Assembly: GCA_937874515.1 (NCBI GenBank)
Contig: CALNBV010000165.1
Coordinates: 1 to 64,000, forward strand
Reading direction: 5' to 3'
Source: an uncultured Paenibacillaceae bacterium
GTDB taxonomy: Bacteria > Bacillota > Bacilli > Aneurinibacillales > Aneurinibacillaceae
Length of the DNA stretch: 64,000 nucleotides
Part shown: one piece after another, positions 37,840 to 45,001 of the stretch
Position numbering within the stretch: the first letter of the stretch is position 1
Layout: each line of letters begins with the position of its first letter
Program-made: the position numbers and the translations under genes
The notes under the pieces: generated by a model
The model's database searches: none
Told to the model about the DNA's origin: nothing
Seen by the model: the letters and a program-made list of their open reading frames with translations, nothing else

Positions 37840-38616
37840 TTATCTGCCCGTAAAATGGGGGTGACGTTTTTCAGCAAATGCCCCCATCCCTTCTTTGCTA
37901 TCTTCCGTAGAAAATAGCAAGTAAAAAGCATTTCTTTCGTATTGCAGGCCGGATTCCAATGGCTGGTCAACAGCCTTTTTTGCGGACTTCTTAATTAATT
38001 GCACAGCAACTGGCGGCATACTCCCAATTTTTTTCGCTAACTTCATTGCTTCTGCAAAGTAACATTCAACAGGAACGACCTTATTTACTAATCCATAGGC
38101 TTTTGCTTCCCTTGCTGTTATGGGATCCCCTGTTAACAACATTTCCATGGCTTTCATTAGCCCTACATTTTTCACCAATCTCTGGGTTCCCCCAGCACCA
38201 GGCATTATTCCTAATTTAACTTCTGGCTGTCCTATTAATGCAGTTTCAGAAGCAATCACCATATCGCAATTCATCATCAATTCACATCCCCCACCAAGGG
38301 CAAATCCACTTACGGCGGCAATAATCGGCTTATTAATAAGGGAAATCCGATCCCAAACAGAAAACTGATCTTTTAATAACATTGAAACCGTTTTCTCATT
38401 TCTCATTTCTTCAATATCTGCACCAGCAGCAAAAGACCGTTGATTTCCTGTTAAAACAATGACACGAATCGTCTCATCCTGGTCCATCTTTTCCATTTCG
38501 GTGACCAGGTTATTTATGATTTTAAGGTTTAAAGCATTCAATACCTTTGGTCGATTAATCTGCAGGATTCCAACAGATCCTTCCTGGGAGATAAGAATAA
38601 ATTCTTGATTTTCCAT
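37840..38616 (-). CDS. paaF: Enoyl-CoA hydratase, PaaF-like
   Basis: The 258-aa crotonase has SFAAGADIEEM, SGFALGGGCELMMNCD with the first catalytic Glu, and KLGIMPGAGGTQRL, the usual hydratase pattern though the second Glu position reads GAGG. The ATG at 38616 follows AAGGAGG. It would hydrate the unsaturated CoA intermediate before PaaH. Confidence 0.85.
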   Translation of the reverse strand: MENQEFILISQEGSVGILQINRPKVLNALNLKIINNLVTEMEKMDQDETIRVIVLTGNQRSFAAGADIEEMRNEKTVSMLLKDQFSVWDRISLINKPIIAAVSGFALGGGCELMMNCDMVIASETALIGQPEVKLGIMPGAGGTQRLVKNVGLMKAMEMLLTGDPITAREAKAYGLVNKVVPVECYFAEAMKLAKKIGSMPPVAVQLIKKSAKKAVDQPLESGLQYERNAFYLLFSTEDSKEGMGAFAEKRHPHFTGR

Positions 38617-38626
38617 GGAAGCCTCC

Positions 38627-39958
38627 TTATTTGCCCACAGGCATGGGTTTTTGTCTTTTATCAATCACGCGGAGAGCTTTGCCTTCGCTACGAGGAATAC
38701 TATTAGGTTCATGAATCCGGAGAACTACTGAAACCCCCAGGGCATTTTTTAATTCATGGCTAATGGCCCTGCTAAGGGATTGGGATTTCTCTGGGTTTAG
38801 TCCTCCTGTTTGTTTTACAAAAGCAGAGTTGACTTCTGTATGCACTTCAAAACGGTCGAGGGATCCATGCCTTTCAACAACTACCTGATAATGGGGAGCA
38901 ATCTCCTGGAATCCAAGTAAAACAGATTCAATTTCAGTAGGGAATACATTCACCCCACGAATAATTAACATATCATCGACTCGACCTTTAATGCGGGACA
39001 TGCGAAGGCTTGTCCGACCACACACACACTTTTCAGGATTTAATGAAGCAATATCTCCTGTGCGGTAACGAATCACAGGGAAGGCTTCTTTTGTTAATGA
39101 AGTGAATACGAGTTCACCTTCCTCACCATAGGGCAGAATTTCACCTGTTTTCGGGTCAACTATTTCTGCCAGGAAATGATCCTCTGCAATATGTAAGCCG
39201 TTTTGGCCTTCATAACACTCAATGGATACTCCAGGTCCCATTACTTCACTTAATCCATATATATCAATGGCCTTGATATTTAAATAATCTTCTAATTGTA
39301 AACGCATTTCTTCTGACCATGGTTCAGCGCCAAAAATTCCATATTCTAAGGAAGTTTCCCGTGGATCCAGACCCATTCTCTCCATTTCTTCTACAATATT
39401 TAATACATAAGATGGAGTGCCTGCGATGCCCCGGGGTTTAAAATCTTCTAACAAGGTAATTTGGCGAGGTGTATTTCCCCCGGAGATAGGAACAGCGATG
39501 GCCCCTAATTGTTCAATCCCATAATGAAGGCCTAGTCCCCCTGTAAACAAACCATATCCATAGGCATTGTGGAAGATATCACCGGGACGTCCTCCAGCAA
39601 TACAGATGCCACGGGCTACAATATTGGACCAATTTTTAATATCATTTCGGGTATAACCAACAATCGTAGGTTTACCTTTTGTACCAGAGGAACCATGAAT
39701 TCGAACCAGTTTTTCCTGTTCAACAGCAAATAGTTTAAATGGATAATTTTCTCTAAGATCTGTTTTTTTCATAAAAGGAAAGCGTTGTAGATCCTCAAGA
39801 TGTCGAAGGTCTTCCGGTTTAACTCCTGCCCTATCAAATGCTTCACGGTGAAAAGGAACGCTATCATACACATGTTGTAACGTTTGGCGTAAACGGGACA
39901 TTTGTAATTCTTCCATCTTCTGGCGAGGCATCGTTTCGATTTCCATATTATAAATCAT
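38627..39958 (-). CDS. paaK: Phenylacetate-CoA ligase
   Basis: PaaK activates phenylacetate or a related aryl acid to its CoA thioester. The 443-aa product is a short adenylate-forming enzyme with IHGSSGTKGKPTIVGYT (P loop), IDIYGLSEVMGPGVS and YRTGDIASL, then a C-terminal domain with DMLIIRGVNVFPTEIE. AGGAGG precedes the ATG. It lies 10 nt upstream of paaF. Confidence 0.95.
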   Translation of the reverse strand: MIYNMEIETMPRQKMEELQMSRLRQTLQHVYDSVPFHREAFDRAGVKPEDLRHLEDLQRFPFMKKTDLRENYPFKLFAVEQEKLVRIHGSSGTKGKPTIVGYTRNDIKNWSNIVARGICIAGGRPGDIFHNAYGYGLFTGGLGLHYGIEQLGAIAVPISGGNTPRQITLLEDFKPRGIAGTPSYVLNIVEEMERMGLDPRETSLEYGIFGAEPWSEEMRLQLEDYLNIKAIDIYGLSEVMGPGVSIECYEGQNGLHIAEDHFLAEIVDPKTGEILPYGEEGELVFTSLTKEAFPVIRYRTGDIASLNPEKCVCGRTSLRMSRIKGRVDDMLIIRGVNVFPTEIESVLLGFQEIAPHYQVVVERHGSLDRFEVHTEVNSAFVKQTGGLNPEKSQSLSRAISHELKNALGVSVVLRIHEPNSIPRSEGKALRVIDKRQKPMPVGK

Positions 39959-40013
39959 TAAGAGATCCTCCTAATATATAATTTATCGAATTTTCTGATT
40001 TTTTTGTCGTATA

Positions 40014-40412
40014 CTATGCTTTAGAGCTTACACGAGCATAAGTACCCGTAGCGACTGCAATCATCTTCCCACCTTCATCAAATACTTTTGCTTCCATCAC
40101 AATGATTTTTCTTCCACTTTTCAACACATTGGATTTTGCAGTCAACCTTTTTCCCCGGGCAGGGCTCAAGTAATGAATTTTACTTTCAACAGTAACGCTT
40201 TGTTGTACACCATCTACATGGGGAGCTGCTCCAAAACCCATGGCAACATCGGCAACGGTACTGGTAATTCCACCATGGATGACTCCCTCAATAGAATTCC
40301 AGTGTTCAGGGCGAATCTCGATGGTTGCTACACAGCCTGTTTCATCTTCCCGCTCAATACGAATTCCCAATAATTGATTAAAACGGTTTAGACTTTGCTG
40401 AATCATGGTCAC
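40014..40412 (-). CDS. PaaI-type hotdog thioesterase 1
   Basis: The 132-aa protein is a hotdog-fold thioesterase with VIHGGITSTVADVAMGFGA, where the HGG and Asp are the usual active-site elements. PaaI hydrolyses stalled ring-hydroxylated phenylacetyl-CoA species. It lies 55 nt upstream of paaK and 16 nt after a second thioesterase. Confidence 0.85.
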   Translation of the reverse strand: MTMIQQSLNRFNQLLGIRIEREDETGCVATIEIRPEHWNSIEGVIHGGITSTVADVAMGFGAAPHVDGVQQSVTVESKIHYLSPARGKRLTAKSNVLKSGRKIIVMEAKVFDEGGKMIAVATGTYARVSSKA

Positions 40413-40428
40413 CTAAATCCCTCCCCTA

Positions 40429-40857
40429 CTAATCGTTGATAAAAGGTTGATTTTTACGATAGGCTAAGGCATCTAACTGTGCGACAAGCCCCTCTTCGTT
40501 TTCCACACTAATGCGGTACCACCCCGTTTTTCCTCCTGCCTTCACTTCCTCTGCAGTGGCTCGTAGTCGGTTTCCCAAAAAACCTGGGGCAAGAAAGCCA
40601 ATGTTCATGGAAAGGGCAACAGCAGTTTTTCCATAGGAATTACAGGCTACTGCAAAAACTGTATCCGCAAGGGCGAAGATCACTGCACCATGAACAGTCC
40701 CATGGGCATTTAACATGAATTCGCTTACATCTAGTTCAGCGACAGCTCGTCCATCCCCCCACTCAAGGACCTTAATTCCAAGATGCTTAGCATAGTGGTC
40801 CCCTGAAAGGTGATTCCAAATTTTCTCCCTGGTTTCCTGCAAGTTACTCTTCTCCAT
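40429..40857 (-). CDS. PaaI-type hotdog thioesterase 2
   Basis: The 142-aa protein has MLNAHGTVHGAVIFALADTVFAVACN, the PaaI motif. Its closest relatives by motif are true PaaI proteins (N-x-x-x-x-x-HG and Asp). It starts next to the EthD gene stop codon. Having two such genes side by side suggests different thioester specificities. Confidence 0.87.
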   Translation of the reverse strand: MEKSNLQETREKIWNHLSGDHYAKHLGIKVLEWGDGRAVAELDVSEFMLNAHGTVHGAVIFALADTVFAVACNSYGKTAVALSMNIGFLAPGFLGNRLRATAEEVKAGGKTGWYRISVENEEGLVAQLDALAYRKNQPFIND

Positions 40858-41157
40858 TTACACCACTTCTGCAAAGTGCATGGAAACGACTTTACCTGCA
40901 AATCCCATTAAATCTTTCCCGGCAGCTTTCCCCTCAGGAGAAGTGAGGGCTTCCTGTAACGCCTGCTTATTGTCAAAATACATTTCAGCAATTAAATAAA
41001 AGGGGCTTTCACCAGCGGGGGTTCCATAAATTTTGTTCACTTCTAGCTTTCTAAGTCCTGGCATTTTGCTAGCAAGTGGAGCATGTATTTCTTGATAATG
41101 TTGATCAAAGGTTTCTATATTCTCCGGCTTTTTATAAATTGCAACTAACTTAACCAT
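40858..41157 (-). CDS. EthD-family dimeric alpha/beta barrel protein
   Basis: The 99-aa protein matches the EthD family: VKLVAIYKKPENIETFDQHYQEIHAPLASKMPGL, then FYLIAEMYFDN and an EGKAAGKDLMGF stretch. Members occur in aromatic and ether degradation operons, some as isomerases or muconolactone-like enzymes. It is the first gene of the PaaI-PaaK-beta-oxidation operon and lies just after the site 4 promoter. Confidence 0.85.
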   Translation of the reverse strand: MVKLVAIYKKPENIETFDQHYQEIHAPLASKMPGLRKLEVNKIYGTPAGESPFYLIAEMYFDNKQALQEALTSPEGKAAGKDLMGFAGKVVSMHFAEVV

Positions 41158-41195
41158 TCCTATCTTCCTCCCTATAAATGTTATGAAAAATTTAT

Positions 41196-41256
41196 ATGAC
41201 GTTTTTTTTACGATATTTCTATAATTAGTATATTATTAATGTTGTTTTTCCGTCAA
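41196..41256 (-). promoter_or_regulatory. Promoter with shared operator, site 4 (CoA-thioester operon)
   Basis: TTGACG (41251-41256), 18-nt spacer, TATACT (41227-41232), 10 nt, then ATATCGT-N7-ACGTCAT (41196-41216) on the minus strand. Geometry is identical to sites 2 and 3. It would drive the EthD-PaaI-PaaI-PaaK-crotonase-dehydrogenase-thiolase genes down to paaX. Confidence 0.75.
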
Positions 41257-41331
41257 TATATTTTTTATTTTCTGATAATTTTTTATAAATTATTTTATAG
41301 ATGAGCTATTAGATGTTAAGTATAGGCTGTA

Positions 41332-41356
41332 TTATCTAATAATTTTTATTAGATAA
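41332..41356. repeat. 11-bp perfect inverted repeat at the edge of R3
   Basis: TTATCTAATAA and TTATTAGATAA with a 3-nt loop. It overlaps the first bases of repeat R3. No T tract follows; it may be a protein-binding site or the end of a small mobile unit. Confidence 0.55.
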
Positions 41357-41439
41357 CTTCGCTGGCGCCAAGCCTTTATGCGCAGGCAACCGCCTTAGTT
41401 GCGCTTATGTGGAAAAGAATTTTATGAATTTTTTTCCAC
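41352..41439 (+). repeat. Dispersed structured repeat R3
   Basis: It has CTTCGC-TGGC-GCCAAG as stem I, a GC-rich middle ending CGCCTTAGTTGC, and a last stem GTGGAAAA / TTTTCCAC (41409-41416 with 41432-41439). The 375-bp gene-free stretch 41158-41532 contains this element, the inverted repeat, the site 4 promoter and the ferredoxin terminator. Confidence 0.68.
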
Positions 41440-41452
41440 TAAAAATAGAAGT

Positions 41453-41496
41453 ACCCTATAGAGTAGACACTATCAAAAAGGTCTACTCTATAGGGT
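41453..41496 (-). terminator. Terminator of the meta-cleavage operon
   Basis: A perfect 16-bp stem (41453-41468 with 41481-41496, core TATAGAGTAGAC) with a 12-nt loop lies 37 nt past the ferredoxin stop. Confidence 0.85.
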
Positions 41497-41532
41497 TTTA
41501 TCTTTTACTTCATATTAACTACCTTAAGCGTG

Positions 41533-41823
41533 TTACCTTCGAATATTTTCAACTGAAATAACCATGTCACTTTTAGGATAGGTTTTACAAGCCAGGCTGT
41601 AGTTATTTTCTCTTTCTTCATCTGGCAATGTTTTTTTTGAACAGATTCCTCGTTGGTATCGACCATCGATTACTTTGATTTTACAGATACCGCAGCCTCC
41701 ACTTCGGCATGCCACGCTAAAAGGAACCCGGGCGAGAATGGCCTGACCTAACAAATCCTGTTCTTCCCTACACTCATATATAGCGCTCTCGTAATTTTTT
41801 ACCGTAATTTTATACTTTGCCAT
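41533..41823 (-). CDS. Plant-type 2Fe-2S ferredoxin
   Basis: The 96-aa ferredoxin has the cluster ligands Cys39, Cys44, Cys47 and Cys79 (CRSGGCGIC ... C). I start at the ATG at 41823, one base past the dioxygenase stop; a longer reading has no support. Ferredoxins of this type reactivate extradiol dioxygenases (XylT) by reducing the iron, or supply oxygenases. Its place right after the dioxygenase favours the XylT role. Confidence 0.92.
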   Translation of the reverse strand: MAKYKITVKNYESAIYECREEQDLLGQAILARVPFSVACRSGGCGICKIKVIDGRYQRGICSKKTLPDEERENNYSLACKTYPKSDMVISVENIRR

Positions 41824-41824
41824 A

Positions 41825-42742
41825 CTAAACAGTCCCATTAACAATTGCTTCTGGTTGTTTCCGGTAATGATATAACATGGCTGTATCAAAATTATCCTCT
41901 GTCCAGGTAATCGTTGGGAAATCAGGATACGTAATGTACCCATGTGAGAAGGCTTCGTTGCAATTTCCGTTTGGATCAAAGAAATAGGTTGTTAACCCCC
42001 TTGTAATCCCATGACGCTGGGGTGTAAGAGCCGACGGTACATTATTTTTTGTCGTGATATCGGCTGCCCTTAAAACCTGCTCCCATGAGTCAACGTAAAA
42101 TCCCACGTGATTAAACATATTATTAGGGCCTTTCACAAAGGCTATATCATGGGGCTTTCCTCCGTTTTTAGCAAACAAGAAACTCGCAAGTTCCAATTCC
42201 CCATTCTCACCCGCTACAATTTTCTCACTTTGTCCAAAATTAAGAACATCAGTAAAAAAGCGCGTTGCATGATTAACGTCTTCACCTGTAATCGCAATAT
42301 GATCGAGACGATGAGGGGCAATTCCACTAAGATTATCCGGCCATGGATCCGGGTTTAGAACCCCCACTTTTGTTCCAACTCGTTCAATATCGTAATATAA
42401 CTCACATTGGTGACCCGTTGGCAGCTCAAAACGGATGTACTCACCTTCACCTAGTCTTTCCCCTTTGGAAACCCTCTTTGTTGGTAAACCAAACTGCTCC
42501 ACTCTTTTTTCTAAACTAGCCAGTTCATCATTATTTGCAACCTTCAAACCAAATGACGCAAGCCCAGGTGCATCAGCTGCTGTTAAGATTAAACTGTGAT
42601 GATCATATTCATCCCACGCTTTAAAATAGGCTTGATTTTTACTTCTTCCAACGATTTCTAACCCCAAGACATTGGTGTAAAAATCAATCGACCGATCCAT
42701 ATCCATGACTCTTAACTCAACTCTTCCAATTCTCATTACCAT
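41825..42742 (-). CDS. Extradiol (catechol 2,3-) dioxygenase
   Basis: The 305-aa enzyme is a two-domain type I extradiol dioxygenase that cleaves catechols next to the hydroxyl groups. Fe ligands are His148, His212 and Glu263, within PHRLDHIAIT, NHVGFYVD and FFDPNGNCNEAF. I use the ATG at 42742, 8 nt from AAGGAAG; a GTG three codons upstream is too near. It is flanked by a hydroxylase and a ferredoxin, giving a complete meta-cleavage module. Confidence 0.94.
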   Translation of the reverse strand: MVMRIGRVELRVMDMDRSIDFYTNVLGLEIVGRSKNQAYFKAWDEYDHHSLILTAADAPGLASFGLKVANNDELASLEKRVEQFGLPTKRVSKGERLGEGEYIRFELPTGHQCELYYDIERVGTKVGVLNPDPWPDNLSGIAPHRLDHIAITGEDVNHATRFFTDVLNFGQSEKIVAGENGELELASFLFAKNGGKPHDIAFVKGPNNMFNHVGFYVDSWEQVLRAADITTKNNVPSALTPQRHGITRGLTTYFFDPNGNCNEAFSHGYITYPDFPTITWTEDNFDTAMLYHYRKQPEAIVNGTV

Positions 42743-42792
42743 CCGTAACACTTCCTTGTTTCATGATTTTGGTTAAGTATTAAAGGCTCCTC

Positions 42793-43959
42793 TTATCCCA
42801 GTGCGTTTCCCTCAAAGCCAAATAGGTCTTTTCCATAGGCTTCAATTGCATCCTCATATAACGAAGTCATATGTGTACCAATGGTAATTAAATCTCTAGT
42901 GATCATTTCAAAGGGGCTTCCTTTTAGAATAGATGTAGCACCCATAGCTAATGTGGCTTTTACTGCAATATCAATACAATTTTGAATAATAGTGGCCCGC
43001 ATGGCGTGATATTCACTTGGATGATATTGTCCATTGTCTTTTTCTAGCATAGTAATATATTCTTTCAATAATCCAACCGAAGCCTTTTGCTTTAATGTCA
43101 ACTCAGCTAATACACGCTGAGCTTTCGCCGACTCACCCTCATGTTGTCCAAAAATACGAATTCTTTTACTTGTTCGTTCCTTATACTCATCTAATACTCT
43201 TTCTGCGGCACCGATCGCCATTGCCCCAAATCCAAAAAAGAATGCTGAAAAGAATGGTACATGATAATATAAATACCCTTCATCAACTTCATACTTGTCA
43301 GGCTTTCGATTTTCCATTACTTTTGTGAAGTTTATGACCATATCCTCTGGAATAAAAAGATCTTCAGCAATAACTGTATTACTGCCAGATCCTCTTAAAC
43401 CCAAGGAATCCCAATTGTTAATGACAGTAAACTCTGAAATCTCCGCAGCCAATAATAAATGGTGCGGTATTTCTTCTCCTTCAAAATGATACATTGCACC
43501 TACACTGATCCAGGTTGCGCTATTGACACCGCTTACATAATTCCACTGACCATTTAAGCGATATCCACCTTCACAAGGTTCCACTTTCCCAACAGGTGCA
43601 AAAATATCTGCAATTAGCCCCCCACTATTATAAATTTCATCCATTCGATGCTTAGGCATAAAGGCTACCCAACTGTTATGAAGTGAATAGAAATAAGTTA
43701 ACCATGCTGCTGATAAGTTATAGTAGCCTACGGTTTTAACCATTTCTGCGAATGTTGTAAAATCAATTTGTGGATGGCCGTAATCTTTCGGTATGATTAA
43801 TCTATGAATTCCTTCTTCAACAATCGCATCAATCACATTTTGTGAAAGAGTACGATTTTCATCAGCCTGTAAAGCCTCCTTTTCTCCTATTTGCCCAATT
43901 CTTTTAGCGCTTTCCATTAAATTCGTGTAAATTTCTTTTTCCCGTAATTTAACAGTCAT
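42793..43959 (-). CDS. Acyl-CoA-dehydrogenase-fold flavin monooxygenase
   Basis: The 388-aa protein belongs to the group D flavin monooxygenases (HsaA, HPA hydroxylase C2, DszC-like), which hydroxylate phenols with reduced flavin. Typical blocks are WNYVSGVNSATW and WDSLGLRGSGSNTVIAEDLFIPE. It would make the catechol cleaved by the next enzyme. No flavin reductase gene is adjacent, so reduced flavin must come from elsewhere. The substrate is not known. Confidence 0.82.
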   Translation of the reverse strand: MTVKLREKEIYTNLMESAKRIGQIGEKEALQADENRTLSQNVIDAIVEEGIHRLIIPKDYGHPQIDFTTFAEMVKTVGYYNLSAAWLTYFYSLHNSWVAFMPKHRMDEIYNSGGLIADIFAPVGKVEPCEGGYRLNGQWNYVSGVNSATWISVGAMYHFEGEEIPHHLLLAAEISEFTVINNWDSLGLRGSGSNTVIAEDLFIPEDMVINFTKVMENRKPDKYEVDEGYLYYHVPFFSAFFFGFGAMAIGAAERVLDEYKERTSKRIRIFGQHEGESAKAQRVLAELTLKQKASVGLLKEYITMLEKDNGQYHPSEYHAMRATIIQNCIDIAVKATLAMGATSILKGSPFEMITRDLITIGTHMTSLYEDAIEAYGKDLFGFEGNALG

Positions 43960-44001
43960 ACTACAACACCCTCTCTCAATTTGTTTTAAAGAAAACTTGG
44001 C

Positions 44002-44844
44002 TTATCCGCGGAAAAACTGTTCAGTCAATTCAACAAATCTACTATGCTTTTCAATTTGCGCCCAATGACCACATTGCTTCAGTAATACAAGCTCTGCATT
44101 TGGAAGATGCTCCAATAAAGCTAAACTGCTTTCCTTTGGTACAAATTGGTCCTCATAACCATGGATTAATAATACTTGTTGCTTAATGCGTCGTAAGGCA
44201 CTTGTGGGGATCGCCATTTCAAAAGGGGTGGCCCCAAATAATTTGGGATATAACTCCCTAATTTCAGGCCTCATGATATTCTCATATCTTGAAGTGATAA
44301 TTTTTTCTAAATCATCTCCAAGCACGGATTCATCATATACAAACCAAGTAATCAAATTTCTGAATGCCTGAATTGTAGGATCTTTAAAGAAATTTACCAT
44401 CCTGAAGATTTCAGGCTGTGGTCCACCATTATGTAATCCTCCGCCACTACCCATTAACAATAAGCGGTTAAATCGGCTGGAATCATACAATACGGCGTTT
44501 AAAGAGACAATACCACCCATGGAATTCCCGACTAAATTCGCTTTATCTATCCCTTTATAATCCATCAGTTCCAAGACTTGCTGAACCCGAGCTGTTGTCC
44601 ACTGCCAAAAGGTCATATCTGTATTTTCAGGTATATCCGTTTGACCGAATCCGACCATATCCGGTGCGATCACATGGAATTTCTCAGCTAGTACTTCTAA
44701 TGCTTTACTCCAATTTGATTCTGCATTTGCTCCAGGTCCAGAACCATGTAAAAAGATAATCGTGTCCTTGTTGGATTCGCCTCCTTCACAATAAGAGCTC
44801 GTAAATTTACCCGTATTAACTTTCTTGATTGTGTACTTTGCCAT
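44002..44844 (-). CDS. Meta-cleavage product hydrolase (alpha/beta hydrolase)
   Basis: The 280-aa hydrolase has the HGSGPGANAESNW oxyanion motif of carbon-carbon bond hydrolases (XylF, MhpC, BphD), nucleophile Ser108 in GNSMGG, Asp232 in GYEDQFVP and His260 in CGHWAQ. It cleaves the ring-fission product. It is the first gene of the meta operon, with a GGAGGTAA site before its ATG. Confidence 0.93.
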   Translation of the reverse strand: MAKYTIKKVNTGKFTSSYCEGGESNKDTIIFLHGSGPGANAESNWSKALEVLAEKFHVIAPDMVGFGQTDIPENTDMTFWQWTTARVQQVLELMDYKGIDKANLVGNSMGGIVSLNAVLYDSSRFNRLLLMGSGGGLHNGGPQPEIFRMVNFFKDPTIQAFRNLITWFVYDESVLGDDLEKIITSRYENIMRPEIRELYPKLFGATPFEMAIPTSALRRIKQQVLLIHGYEDQFVPKESSLALLEHLPNAELVLLKQCGHWAQIEKHSRFVELTEQFFRG

Positions 44845-44870
44845 TTTTATTACCTCCTTTTCCTAAGGTA

Positions 44871-44910
44871 ATCATAATTAAAAACTTGAAAACTTTTAAT
44901 ATTAAAAGTT
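44871..44910 (-). promoter_or_regulatory. Meta-operon promoter region with 20-bp perfect palindrome
   Basis: AACTTTTAAT and ATTAAAAGTT form a perfect 20-bp palindrome (44891-44910) between the divergent hydrolase and V4R regulator genes. A TATGAT (minus strand, 44871-44876) has only a weak -35 (TTAAAA, 44894-44899), which the palindrome covers. This is the arrangement of an activator-dependent promoter, and the divergent regulator is the obvious binder. Confidence 0.55.
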
Positions 44911-45001
44911 ATTGATTATTCTGAAAATTACCGTAGAATTTATTGTAACTACTCTATTAATTTCTTTGAAAATATTAAGAACTAGGAGGTTGATTCATAC
45001 C

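Noticed and set aside
44891..44910. Sigma-54 promoter for the meta operon
   Set aside because: No GG-N10-GC element is visible, and the regulator has no sigma-54-interacting AAA+ domain.
44912..45001. Upstream 30-codon extension of the V4R regulator
   Set aside because: It would overlap the control region, and the internal ATG at 45002 has a strong AGGAGG site.
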